Shown: positions 32,573 to 39,695, counted from the first letter of the stretch. The stretch: 44,737 bases of DNA from Acidovorax facilis (GCF_023913775.1 NZ_JAMXAX010000032.1:1-44737); one strand, 5' to 3'. Notes: a model not told the origin generated them from the sequence alone. Numbers and translations are program-made.

Positions 32573-33274
32573 CTAAAGCCGGGTGGCGGTGAATTGGGGA
32601 GTGCTGGCCATGTCGGCCACCATCGGGAAGACCTGCAGGCCGCAGGCGCTGGCCTTGCGCGCCAGCTCGGCCGCGCTGCGCCATTGGTCGGGGTCGCTGG
32701 TGTCCACGAACACATGCAGGCTGCGCAGGCCACGGGGCCAGCGCGCGTGCGCGAGCAGGGCCGCATCGGGCACCGCCCACACGGGCATGCGTGCGGCCTG
32801 GGCAATACGCAGCGCAGTGGCTATGCCCACGGCCATGCCCATCACGCGGCTGGCGCTGTCTGCAGGGGCCAGCCGCGCGCAGGCGCCCAGCGCGGGACCA
32901 GCCTTGCCGGTCAGCTTGACGGGCGCGGGCACGGGTGCCAGCGATCCATCGGCCGCAAGGTAGATGCGCTGCAGCGCCACCGCGTGGGGCACGGGCGCGC
33001 CCTGCAAACCGCGCGGGTAGGTGTCCACCTCGAACAGCGCCAGCAGCGCAGGGAAGCGGCCCAGGCACACCGGCGTGCGGTCGGCCTGCATGTGCCAGTA
33101 GTCCAGCGCGGGGTGCAGGCGCAAGGCTGCTGGCCATGTGCCTTGCGCGGCACCGCTGCGGGCGAGATAGCGGCCGGCCGCATCGTCGGCAGACACCGGC
33201 CGCGCCTCGGCCCACAGGCTGGCGATGCGCGCCCGGTTCACTTCGTAGGCGTGCCTTGCGCCTGCTGCGCTCAT
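32573..33274 (-). CDS. Toprim-like protein with degenerate acidic motifs
   Basis: A 233-residue protein resembling the DUF7146 plus Toprim proteins of phages and plasmids. The N-terminal part (YEVNRARIASLWAEARPVSADDAAGRYLARSG) fits the leader domain. The Toprim fold is recognisable in RVMGMAVGIATALRIAQA, PVWAVPDAALLAHARWP and LHVFVDTSDPDQWRSAAELARKA. In active Toprim domains the first motif has a catalytic glutamate (EGIETAL-like), here VGIATAL; the second motif is D-x-D, here V-D-T-S-D. It has therefore probably lost metal-dependent catalysis. The ATG at 33274 overlaps the upstream gene's stop by ATGA. It lies directly before the primase-helicase and likely works with it. Confidence 0.7.
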   Translation of the reverse strand: MSAAGARHAYEVNRARIASLWAEARPVSADDAAGRYLARSGAAQGTWPAALRLHPALDYWHMQADRTPVCLGRFPALLALFEVDTYPRGLQGAPVPHAVALQRIYLAADGSLAPVPAPVKLTGKAGPALGACARLAPADSASRVMGMAVGIATALRIAQAARMPVWAVPDAALLAHARWPRGLRSLHVFVDTSDPDQWRSAAELARKASACGLQVFPMVADMASTPQFTATRL

Positions 33275-33975
33275 GCTGGCTGGCCTTCGTGCGCAGGTGC
33301 TGCAGTCAGTGCTGCATGCAGTGCATCGAGCATGTCATCCATGGCTGCGGTGCGCTCTGCCATGGCGTCGGCCAGCAGGAGCAACGCGGCGCCCAGGTTC
33401 TCGCCCGTGAGGGTGTCGGCCGCGCAGGGGACCATGTCGGCCACGGCTGCAAACGCGAGCTGGGCTTGGCGCATGTGGTGGTGCTGGTCGGTGGCATCCA
33501 TGGCCAGATGGCGCGCGCGGTCGCCGGTCTGGCGTGCGCTGATGGCCGTGCGCACGGCGTCAATCAATGTGCCGATAGCGTCCAGGCGCTGCTCCATGGC
33601 GTCGTTGTGCAGATGCAGCAGCTCGCCCAGGCCGTCCATGTTGACGGTTGCATGCGGATGGGTGGCGCCTGCGGCCAGCGCTGCCACGGCATGGCAGGCG
33701 CGCAGCACGGTGCGCAGGGATTCGGTGAAGTCCTGGGCTTCAAGCACCAGTTGCGGCAAGGTGGGCAGGCCCTGCGGCTGCGGTGCCTCTTTAACCAAGC
33801 AAGGCTTGGCGGTGTCTGAGCTTGCAGTGCAGGCGCTGCGGCGCACCAGATAGCCGTGCACCACGTGCTGGTCGAACACGTCTTCGGCCTTGGGCAACGG
33901 GAAGTTGTCGCGGCAGTTTTGGCAAGGCTTCGCCTGCACTGCCTCGCGGGCAGCGTTGTGGGTGGTCGTGTGCAT
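33271..33975 (-). CDS. Helical protein with CxxC, satellite operon
   Basis: A 234-residue protein of unknown function. A short N-terminal region has CQNCRDNFPLP, a possible metal-binding knuckle, and the remainder is amphipathic helix (MEQRLDAIGTLIDAVRTAISA, LLLLADAMAERTAAMDDMLDALHAAL). The ATG at 33975 has a strong GGAGGGG six bases upstream; the longer frame is basic low-complexity. It overlaps the Toprim gene by four bases and starts 2 bp after the 74-residue gene, so all three are coupled. Confidence 0.6.
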   Translation of the reverse strand: MHTTTHNAAREAVQAKPCQNCRDNFPLPKAEDVFDQHVVHGYLVRRSACTASSDTAKPCLVKEAPQPQGLPTLPQLVLEAQDFTESLRTVLRACHAVAALAAGATHPHATVNMDGLGELLHLHNDAMEQRLDAIGTLIDAVRTAISARQTGDRARHLAMDATDQHHHMRQAQLAFAAVADMVPCAADTLTGENLGAALLLLADAMAERTAAMDDMLDALHAALTAAPAHEGQPA

Positions 33976-33977
33976 GG

Positions 33978-34202
33978 TTACCCCTCCAGGCTCAAGGCCA
34001 CGTCCAGGCCGCGCAGTGCGGCCAGGGCCTGCATCACCTTGCGGCGTGCGCGGGCGGCGTCTACGTGCGGCTGGCACAGGTGGTGCAGCGCAGTGCCCAG
34101 CGCGTTGTGCGCGGTGGCGTGCAGTTGGATGGGGTCGGGGGTGCCCGATGTGGGCGAGGTGGTGCGCGCGGCAAGTGCGCGTGCGGGGATGCGGTCAGCC
34201 AT
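33978..34202 (-). CDS. Small 74-residue protein, first gene of the replication operon
   Basis: Begins MADRIPARALAARTTSPTSG and ends in a leucine/alanine helix (MQALAALRGLDVALSLEG). GGAGG stands five bases before the ATG. No family is recognised. It is the first gene after a 313-bp non-coding leader that contains a large inverted repeat, so its translation may be the controlled step. Confidence 0.55.
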   Translation of the reverse strand: MADRIPARALAARTTSPTSGTPDPIQLHATAHNALGTALHHLCQPHVDAARARRKVMQALAALRGLDVALSLEG

Positions 34203-34276
34203 GGTGGCCTCCAAGCAGGTGTGGTTTGCAATAACCACCGACCCCCACGCCAATGGAGGGCGGCAGCTCGAACAGG

Positions 34277-34426
34277 TTGGCGTACCGGACACCCGCTTGC
34301 GCGAACCGGCGAGCCTTGCGGCTCCCTGCCCGAGCCGCCAAAAACTGGAGGCACGAACGAACAAGCCGCAGGTGCTCTGCGGTAGAGGCTGCGGCTTGCG
34401 TCGCAGCGGGTGTGTCGGGACGCCAA
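34277..34426 (-). ncRNA. Candidate structured leader or regulatory RNA
   Basis: Outer arms TTGGCGTACCGGACACCCGC (34277-34296) and GCGGGTGTGTCGGGACGCCA (34406-34425) pair almost completely. Inside are a GAGCC-TTGC-GGCTC hairpin (34309-34323) and a GCCGCAG/CTGCGGC hairpin (34363-34395). The 313-bp gap 34203-34515 has no gene, and this structure fills most of it. It lies in the leader of the replication operon (minus strand), as P4 immunity RNA does, but the strand and processing are unproven. Confidence 0.5.
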
Positions 34427-34515
34427 TCCCGATCACGCCTTTTTTTGACGTGACGCGGCAGTGTAGCCGGGCTCGCATGTGCCGCGCAATGTTTTGTGCA
34501 ACGAGCTGGCGGCGA

Positions 34516-34839
34516 TCAGAGGGGAGCAGCACGTCTGGCCTCCTTCATTTTTGCCGCGACGCGCACGCCCGGCGCACCGCCTGGCTGCGCAATCGAGGGC
34601 TGCTCGGTCACCGCGCGGCGCGTGTTTTCGCTGATGGGCAGGTACACCAGCGGGTCAGGCTTGGCCGATGGCGACAGCGTGCGGACGGCCTCGGCATGTA
34701 CGACGAAGGTGTGGCCGCATTCAGCGTCAGTGCACTGATAAATCATCTCGCGCAGGATCGCGGACGATTGGGCGCTGTGCCGGATGGTCGAAGGTGCCTG
34801 ACAGTGCGGGCAGCGGTAGAACATCGAGGTGGCTCTCAT
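34516..34839 (-). CDS. Ogr/Delta-type zinc-finger transcriptional activator
   Basis: A 107-residue protein whose cysteines C10, C13, C36 and C41 give exactly CX2C-X22-CX4C (MFYRCPHCQAPS ... YQCTDAECGH), the signature of P2 Ogr and P4 Delta. Those proteins activate late promoters of P2-like helpers or satellites. The C-terminal half is longer than P2 Ogr and unrelated to it. The ATG at 34839 follows GGGGG and overlaps the alpA stop by ATGA. Its presence implies dialogue with a P2-like helper phage. Whether it acts on helper or own promoters is unknown. Confidence 0.85.
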   Translation of the reverse strand: MRATSMFYRCPHCQAPSTIRHSAQSSAILREMIYQCTDAECGHTFVVHAEAVRTLSPSAKPDPLVYLPISENTRRAVTEQPSIAQPGGAPGVRVAAKMKEARRAAPL

Positions 34840-35099
34840 GCGGCCCCCTGTGTCTGAACTGCAGGCCGTGCCGCGATCCATGCATCCACCTGGGTTTCGC
34901 GCCACGCCACGCAGGTGCCGTGCAGTTGCACGGCGCTGGGGAAGTCTCCGGCCTTGACCTTGGCGTAGATGGTGCTGCGGCCCAGGCCGGTCATAAAGCA
35001 CACATCGTCAATACGTAGCAAGCGCTCGCGGTACGGGCGCACATCGGACGGGCCGGGACCGGCTTGGATGGGTGTGGTTTGCGTGGCTGTTCTTTGCAT
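34836..35099 (-). CDS. alpA: AlpA family excisionase/transcription regulator
   Basis: An 87-residue winged-helix protein. The core LLRIDDVCFMTGLGRSTIYA, then KVKAGDFPSAVQLHG and VAWRETQVDAWIAAR, is the standard AlpA fold: helix-turn-helix plus wing. AlpA proteins of P4-type elements act as excisionase or transcriptional regulator. The ATG at 35099 follows AGGGA; an upstream TTG in frame is a weaker choice. It is coupled to the Ogr-like gene by a 4-base overlap. Confidence 0.87.
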   Translation of the reverse strand: MQRTATQTTPIQAGPGPSDVRPYRERLLRIDDVCFMTGLGRSTIYAKVKAGDFPSAVQLHGTCVAWRETQVDAWIAARPAVQTQGAA

Positions 35100-35287
35100 A
35101 GTCCCTATGGTCTTGTGTGGACTGCTGAAAGCCAAGAAACCTATGCTGTGGCTGCGCTCCCCACAGTTAGTGGTGGGGAAAGTGGGCGCAAAAAAGACGG
35201 GCGCGCCGTGGGTCCGCGTGGCGCCGGGCAGTTCATCAGAGAGTCGGGGGGGTGAGAGTGCGCGCAGCGCGCGCTATGAACGACGCA

Positions 35288-35551
35288 TCAGCGCGCGGCT
35301 GGCCAGGCATCGGCCCGGCGCTGGGCATCGCTGGCCATCTGCTTTGAGCTGGCCACGAGTGCGTCGATCTCTGCGAGGTGTTCGGGGGACAGCAGTTCGT
35401 CCACCTCGCGGGCCACTTGGTCGGATTCCACCTGAAACACCAAGGCCAGCGCGCGGCCGGTGGCCATGGCACAGAGGTAGGGGATCAGGATGGCTGCGCC
35501 CAGCAAGGCGAACAGGCCCAGGGCGACCAGAATGACGATGAAGGCAGTCAT
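35288..35551 (-). CDS. Small single-pass membrane protein
   Basis: An 87-residue protein starting MTAFIVILVALGLFALLGAA, with one hydrophobic helix over about residues 3-30, then a soluble charged helical tail (VAREVDELLSPEHLAEIDALV). No signal cleavage site is evident. The ATG at 35551 lies 43 bp from the 46-bp direct repeat. No good ribosome site is seen. Function unknown; it stands alone between alpA and the toxin-antitoxin cassette and reads away from the latter. Confidence 0.5.
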   Translation of the reverse strand: MTAFIVILVALGLFALLGAAILIPYLCAMATGRALALVFQVESDQVAREVDELLSPEHLAEIDALVASSKQMASDAQRRADAWPAAR

Positions 35552-35593
35552 GGGGCGATGGTAGCGCCCGGCGATCCGATGAAGGTGCCTGTA

Positions 35594-35639
35594 GGGTTTG
35601 GTGGGTTTTGAGGGGTTATTTTTGGACGAAACGCGAGCA
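35594..35639. repeat. 46-bp direct repeat, left border of the toxin-antitoxin cassette
   Basis: Identical over 46 bp with 37034-37079 (begins GGGTTTGGTGGGTTTTGAGG and ends ACGCGAGCA), same orientation, exactly 1440 bp apart. It is the third-type unit of the ~100-bp array family seen at 25948-25987 in reverse orientation. Confidence 0.9.
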
Positions 35640-35740
35640 AGTGGAATTCCTACCTCCGCGCCTATTCGTCGAAAATATCGGCAGCAACAGTACCGCAAAC
35701 GTTGTAGGGTATGGCCTCGCACGGACACGCTCAGAGCGCT

Positions 35741-35762
35741 ACAGATGTAGACTTGCATCTGT
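35741..35762. promoter_or_regulatory. Palindrome directly before the antitoxin start
   Basis: ACAGATG, 8-nt spacer, CATCTGT, ending at the base before ATG 35763. No ribosome site fits between, which suggests a leaderless or weakly translated message whose start lies in an operator. A likely autoregulatory site for the antitoxin. Confidence 0.6.
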
Positions 35763-36485
35763 ATGTACAGCGGGACCGGCATCTACTCAATCCCTGAGGC
35801 GTCGCGCTTAATCGGCGTTCCAACTCGGGACATTCGTCGCTGGCTTTTTGGGTATCACTACCTTAGAAAGCCCGGCGATGCTGCCTCGCGCGTGGAAAGC
35901 GCCCCCCTGTGGGAACACGAGCTGGCCCACGAGAGTTTTGATGAAGATGTCATAGGCTTTCGTGACTTGGTGGAATTGCGTTTCATCCGCGAGTTCACGC
36001 GCGCCGGGGTGGCGCTCTCGGTGATTCGCAGGTGCCTGACCACGGCATCCGATTTGTTTGGTGTCACGCACCCAATGTCGCTCCCCCGCTTCAAAACTGA
36101 CGGACGGACGATCTACGCCGAAGCTGTGTCCGAAGAGAAGAACGAAAACTCATTGGTGGACCTGAAAAGCCGCCAATCCGTGTTCAAGGACATCATCAAG
36201 CCCTCCCTGTATGACGGCTTGGTCTATGACGCAGACAAACGCCATGCCAATCGCTGGTATCCCAGCGGCGCTAGGGCCCCCATCGTGATTGACCCTGCTC
36301 GCAACTTTGGCGCCCCCATCATTGACGCAACAGGGACACCAACGAGCACGCTGTACGCCTCCTACACTGCAGAAGGCGGTGATCAAAAAGCTCTGACGAT
36401 TACTTCACGGGTTTATGGAGTACCGCCTAAGGCGGTAGAAGCTGCCATCCGCTTTGAGCAAGACCTCAAGCGGACGGTGCATTGA
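35763..36485 (+). CDS. Antitoxin: HTH plus DUF433 protein
   Basis: A 240-residue two-part protein. The N-terminus is a MerR-like helix-turn-helix (IYSIPEASRLIGVPTRDIRRWLFGYHYL), with a recognised signal helix further on (GFRDLVELRFIREFTRAGVALSVIRRCL). The C-terminus (PIVIDPARNFGAPIIDATGTPTSTLYASY ... ALTITSRVYGVPPKAVEAAIRFEQDL) is a DUF433 domain, known as an antitoxin partner of PIN-like toxins. It probably binds the palindrome at its own start and inhibits the downstream toxin. The toxin start overlaps its stop as TTGA, ensuring translation from the same message. Base composition is lower in GC than the operon on the left. Confidence 0.8.
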   Translation: MYSGTGIYSIPEASRLIGVPTRDIRRWLFGYHYLRKPGDAASRVESAPLWEHELAHESFDEDVIGFRDLVELRFIREFTRAGVALSVIRRCLTTASDLFGVTHPMSLPRFKTDGRTIYAEAVSEEKNENSLVDLKSRQSVFKDIIKPSLYDGLVYDADKRHANRWYPSGARAPIVIDPARNFGAPIIDATGTPTSTLYASYTAEGGDQKALTITSRVYGVPPKAVEAAIRFEQDLKRTVH

Positions 36486-36898
36486 ACTTCATCTTTGATG
36501 CAAATCTTCCGCCCGGCTGGGCAGGCGCTATCGCTCGCCTAGGAAACAATCGATTCGACCCTGGGCAAATCGGTGAAGTCGTTCATCTCACCGACAAATT
36601 CCCAGCGAACACACCTGATATTGATTGGCTGACAGCGCTTGGCCAAGAGCGCGGCGCCCGCTGGACAATCATCTCGCGCGACAACTTCCGCAAGCAAAAG
36701 GGAGCAGAGCGCCAAGTGCAGCGCCAGTACGGTCTATCGGTTTTCGTGCTGCAGAAGTCGTGGGCAAGCAAGCCCTATTGGGAAATGACGGCGCAACTCG
36801 TTCAATGGTGGCCACGGATCGTCGACCAGGCCTGCGCCACTGAACGTGCGGCCATGGAAGTGCCGTGGAGCACATCAGGCCGCTTCCAGCAAATCTGA
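36482..36898 (+). CDS. PIN-like toxin (DUF5615 type)
   Basis: A 138-residue protein of the PIN-like nuclease superfamily. Acidic positions expected for metal binding are visible: NFIFDANLPPG (D at residue 6), NTPDIDWL, and WTIISRDNFRKQ. This is the DUF5615 layout commonly paired with DUF433 antitoxins; such toxins are thought to cut RNA. The start is TTG at 36482, overlapping the antitoxin stop by TTGA; no ATG exists before the conserved FDAN. It is the second gene of a cassette bracketed by direct repeats between alpA and the integrase, which is where P4-like satellites carry anti-phage modules. Confidence 0.82.
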   Translation: MNFIFDANLPPGWAGAIARLGNNRFDPGQIGEVVHLTDKFPANTPDIDWLTALGQERGARWTIISRDNFRKQKGAERQVQRQYGLSVFVLQKSWASKPYWEMTAQLVQWWPRIVDQACATERAAMEVPWSTSGRFQQI

Positions 36899-37033
36899 TG
36901 CTGGAGAGACTTGGCCGGGGTTGATGCATTTGCCAGCCGGGCCACTAAACACTCCACGCCCCCGTAGGCGCGCTTGCGCGCAACGCGACACAGTCACACC
37001 GCAGCTCCCAATGCAGTCTTAACCGGCCTTGGT

Positions 37034-37180
37034 GGGTTTGGTGGGTTTTGAGGGGTTATTTTTGGACGAAACGCGAGCATGTGAAAACAAGCGCTCGCTT
37101 TGGCTTGGAGCCATCGGCCGCGCTGCTTGGTGGGGTTTGTAGGCTTTGAAGGGTTTACCGACCGTCGAAGCGCGAGCAAG
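37034..37180. repeat. Inverted copy of the ~100-bp repeat array, right border of the cassette
   Basis: Two units: 37034-37079 is the 46-bp direct repeat shared with 35594, and 37128-37180 matches 25843-25895 in reverse with one or two differences. Unit starts are 99 bp apart, the same period as the left array but in mirror order. The gap 36899-37578 holds nothing else but a weak further fragment near 37255-37305 (GGTGGGTTTGTAGG). Confidence 0.82.
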
Positions 37181-37578
37181 CGTTTTGCCCAAGCCACCGG
37201 CATGCACCCCACTGGAACCCATATCAATTCAAATTTGAGATACCCGAAAAGCACTACCTACAAAGCCTACAAACTGGTCTTCATTGGTGGGTTTGTAGGT
37301 AGTTGATTCCAAGTATTTCTAGTTTGAAAAAGCATTCTTTCCGTTACGTCACAGGCCCAGGCGGCACGCGGCACACGGCCCACAGATGCCGACGATTCCC
37401 GACAGTGAACGCGGCCCGAAAACGGCGCGAAGGCCCGCTCCACGTATGGTTTGCGTTTGTTCAGGGGTGCCGACAGAAACAACTCATCAAGCACAGAGGG
37501 CAGGCGTGGGGCCTCGCGCGCGCCACGGGTCAAAACCGTTTCGCAGCCTGCCGCCTGGCTCGGCACCCGGCTATCAGG

Positions 37579-38835
37579 TCAGTGCGCAGGCAGCTCGGCG
37601 CGTAGTTGGTCGAGGTAGTCGGCCCAGAGCTGCATCATGGTCACGCGCTCCGCGATGAACTCGGTGCGGTTGTAGGCACGGCCCAGGCTGTCTTTCACCG
37701 AATGCGCGAGCTGCGCTTCCACCACAGACTCAGCCACGCCCAGGCGCTCCACCAGCATCGTGCGTGCGGTCGCCCGGAAGCCATGGCCGGTCACCTCGTC
37801 GGCACTGAACCCCAGGGCGCGCAAGGCGGCATTGATGGCCGCGTCGCTCATGGGGCGCGAGTGGGTGCGCTCGCCACGGAACACCATCACGCCGTTGCCG
37901 GTGATGGGCTGCAGTTCTTCCAGGATGGCCACGGCCTGCCGCGCCAGGGGAACCAGATGCGGTTTGCCGTACAGCTTCCCGGCTTTCTCGCGCTTCATCC
38001 GGGCCGCAGGCACAGCCCAGGTTGCGGCCGCCAGATTGATTTCAGGCCATTCACCTTGCCGCAGCTCCCCAGGGCGCAGCAGTAGCATCGGCAGCAGCTT
38101 TAGCGCTGCGTTCACCACGGGAGTCCCACGGTAGGAGTCAATGGCGCGCAGCAGCGTGCCCAAGCGCTCTGGCGAGGTGATGGCCGGGAAGTGCTTCACC
38201 ATCGGCCGACGCAGTGCGTCTTTCAGGTCGCGGGCCGGGTCGCTGACGATGCGCCCGGTGGCCACGGCATACCGGAACACCTGCCCGCAGTTCTCCAGCG
38301 CCCGATGGGCCGTTTCAACCACGCCCCGCCCTTCCACGCGGCGCAGCACGGCCAGGACCATCGGCGGGGTGATGGATGTGATGGGCTTGGCGCCCAGCCA
38401 CGGGAAAACATCCACCTCCAGCCGACGCATGATCTTCTGGCCATAAGACGCTGACCAGTCCTCTCTGCGGGTTTCGTACCACTCGCGGGCGATTTGCTCG
38501 AAGCTGTCAGGCGGAGGCAGCCCTGCAGCCTCACGCGCCGCGTCGGCTTCGTCGGCCTGGGTCTGCACCTTGGACGCCTTGCGCACGTCGCTGGGGTCTA
38601 TGCCCTGGGCGATCAGCGCGCGGGCTTCATCCCGCTTGTCGCGGGCGGCTTTCAGCGATGTGTCGGGGTAGGTGCCCAGCGACAGGCGCTTTTCAACGCC
38701 TGCAATCCGGTACTTGAGGCGCCACCACTTCCCACCGCTTGGGGCAACTTCCAGGTACATGCCCTGGCCATCGGTCAATTTCTGGGTTTTGGGGCCGGGA
38801 ATAACGCGGCGAATTGCGGTGTCTGTCAGAGGCAT
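37579..38835 (-). CDS. int: P4-family tyrosine integrase
   Basis: A 418-residue site-specific recombinase. The N-terminal DUF4102 arm-binding domain (PLTDTAIRRVIPGPKTQKLTDGQGMYLEV) and SAM-like core (SFEQIAREWYETRREDWSASYGQKI) precede the catalytic part, with R in LLLRPGELRQGEW, HxxR in GHGFRATARTM and the nucleophilic Y in GRAYNRTEF. The ATG at 38835 was chosen; a TTG 9 bases upstream is possible. Its start codon lies inside the inverted GGGGGCAAC repeats that also look like its own binding sites, so it probably represses itself. It faces out of the element toward the right end. Confidence 0.94.
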   Translation of the reverse strand: MPLTDTAIRRVIPGPKTQKLTDGQGMYLEVAPSGGKWWRLKYRIAGVEKRLSLGTYPDTSLKAARDKRDEARALIAQGIDPSDVRKASKVQTQADEADAAREAAGLPPPDSFEQIAREWYETRREDWSASYGQKIMRRLEVDVFPWLGAKPITSITPPMVLAVLRRVEGRGVVETAHRALENCGQVFRYAVATGRIVSDPARDLKDALRRPMVKHFPAITSPERLGTLLRAIDSYRGTPVVNAALKLLPMLLLRPGELRQGEWPEINLAAATWAVPAARMKREKAGKLYGKPHLVPLARQAVAILEELQPITGNGVMVFRGERTHSRPMSDAAINAALRALGFSADEVTGHGFRATARTMLVERLGVAESVVEAQLAHSVKDSLGRAYNRTEFIAERVTMMQLWADYLDQLRAELPAH

Positions 38836-38896
38836 TGGGGGCAACTTTTGGGGGCAGCTGCCCCAAATTTAGCAGTTGCCCCCAAAGTTGCCCCCA
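38836..38896. other. Right paired integrase-type sites, inverted around the int promoter
   Basis: 38836-38856 (TGGGGGCAACTTTTGGGGGC) and 38875-38896 (two GTTGCCCCCA half-sites) are near-perfect inverted copies. The second pair also matches the left end at 25677 in direct orientation. The pairs flank the integrase start and probably combine arm-site and operator roles. Confidence 0.7.
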
Positions 38897-38943
38897 CAAG
38901 TGGCTGGCTTGGCATGGACAGCCGTGGACGCGTATGGACAAAA

Positions 38944-38978
38944 AAAATCCCTAAGCGGTTGATTTGCTTAGGGATTTT
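38944..38978. terminator. Perfect 13-bp hairpin terminator at the right flank
   Basis: AAAATCCCTAAGC, 9-nt loop, GCTTAGGGATTTT, with an A-run before and T-run after; bidirectional. It resembles the left-flank terminator in placement. Confidence 0.85.
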
Positions 38979-39094
38979 GTCATCTGCTGGACGCCTATGG
39001 ACGTCTGCGGATAGGTGAATGGTGGCCTGGGACTGGTTCTAAAAAGGCCCTCGAACCCACGCCAATACTCACTTTTCCCATCTCATCTGTTCTT

Positions 39095-39116
39095 TGGGTA
39101 CACCGCTGGGTACACC
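39095..39116. other. Tandem TGGGTACACC sites, probable end of a second element
   Basis: Two TGGGTACACC sequences start 12 bp apart, the same spacing as the GTTGCCCCCA pairs. This is the pattern of integrase arm sites for a different recombinase. An inverted CCATCTCATCT / AGATGAGATGG pair (39078-39088, 39199-39209) surrounds it. The gap 38845-39319 has no gene. Confidence 0.5.
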
Positions 39117-39319
39117 GGACTGATCGAGTGGGCTAGTGGAAACGAACCACCAAGCTTGGAGCGATTATCTCATTGATCTGGAACAGATCAACTAGGCGAG
39201 ATGAGATGGACTACACCCAGCGAGCCCAATCGTTCACACTTGCGCTCAAACTCATTGACCATAAAGTTGACGTCACAACTCCACAGGTCTCTGCCAGAAA
39301 TACGTTGAACACGAGGCCC

Positions 39320-39658
39320 TCATGCCTCTCGTTCCGCGACGTGCACCTTGGCCAGCTCATAGAACACCGGCTCGAAAGAAGTGACGAACTTCGCCGCCTC
39401 GCGCATGTGGCGCTGCACCGCTGGATTCTTTCCCGCCTCCTCATAGTCTTTCTTGCTGCGCCAGTGGCCGTAATTCGCGACGTGGCGATGGTCATCGCTT
39501 ATGTGCAGGTTCGCGGAGACGAAGCCCGGCGCGTGAAGAAAGACGTCTTCGGTCGCCTTCGACAGGCTCGCCAGCAACGCCTCAGCCTTCATCTCAGGTT
39601 CAACGGTGAACGTGTTGATGAGGATGAAGTAGCCGGCGGACGGGTCGAGGATGGTCAT
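39320..39658 (-). CDS. Antibiotic biosynthesis monooxygenase (ABM) family protein
   Basis: A 112-residue small dimeric alpha/beta-barrel protein. The sequence ILINTFTVEPEMKAEALLASL, APGFVSANLHISDDHRHVANYGHW and PAVQRHMREAAKFVTSFEPVFYEL is the ABM pattern, often a cofactor-free oxygenase or a quinone- or reactive-electrophile-handling enzyme. The ATG at 39658 has GGAG at 7-9 bp. It lies 37 bp after the VOC gene on the same strand, likely one operon under MarR control. The substrate is not evident. Confidence 0.82.
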   Translation of the reverse strand: MTILDPSAGYFILINTFTVEPEMKAEALLASLSKATEDVFLHAPGFVSANLHISDDHRHVANYGHWRSKKDYEEAGKNPAVQRHMREAAKFVTSFEPVFYELAKVHVAEREA

Positions 39659-39695
39659 TTGGAGTCTCCAGTTGGTTGAACGGCCTGGGCCGCGG

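Larger units (their letters stand above)
25602..39033. mobile_element. P4-like satellite element, integrated (ends approximate)
   Basis: A roughly 13.3-kb block with its own integrase, AlpA, Ogr/Delta, primase-helicase, Toprim-like and gpA-type genes plus a toxin-antitoxin cassette, and no structural phage genes. Both ends carry a 22-bp site of two 10-bp half-sites (GTTGCCCCCA, 12 bp apart) at 25677 and 38875, in the same orientation. Just outside each lies a similar TGGTGGCYTGGGRC (25602 and 39020), a weak candidate core, and a hairpin terminator. The exact attachment core is not established, and no tRNA gene is evident. The right flank belongs to another element. Confidence 0.75.

Noticed and set aside
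34440-34455. T7 run after CACGCC as a plus-strand terminator
   Set aside because: The only flanking stem is 5 bp (TCACG/CGTGA) with the T-run in its loop, not after it.
37303-37605. 100-codon plus-strand frame before the integrase stop
   Set aside because: Rich in R and H, crosses the convergent integrase end, and has no family signal.
39020-39065. tRNA-like 3' end (TGGTGGCCTGGGAC ... TCGAACCC on the minus strand)
   Set aside because: No anticodon arm or D arm can be built upstream and the T stem does not pair; kept only as a weak hint for the attachment core.
39205-39319. Short plus-strand frame beginning MDYTQRAQSFTLALKL
   Set aside because: It runs straight into antisense of the monooxygenase gene, with no ribosome site or recognised family; could be a gene remnant, not supportable.
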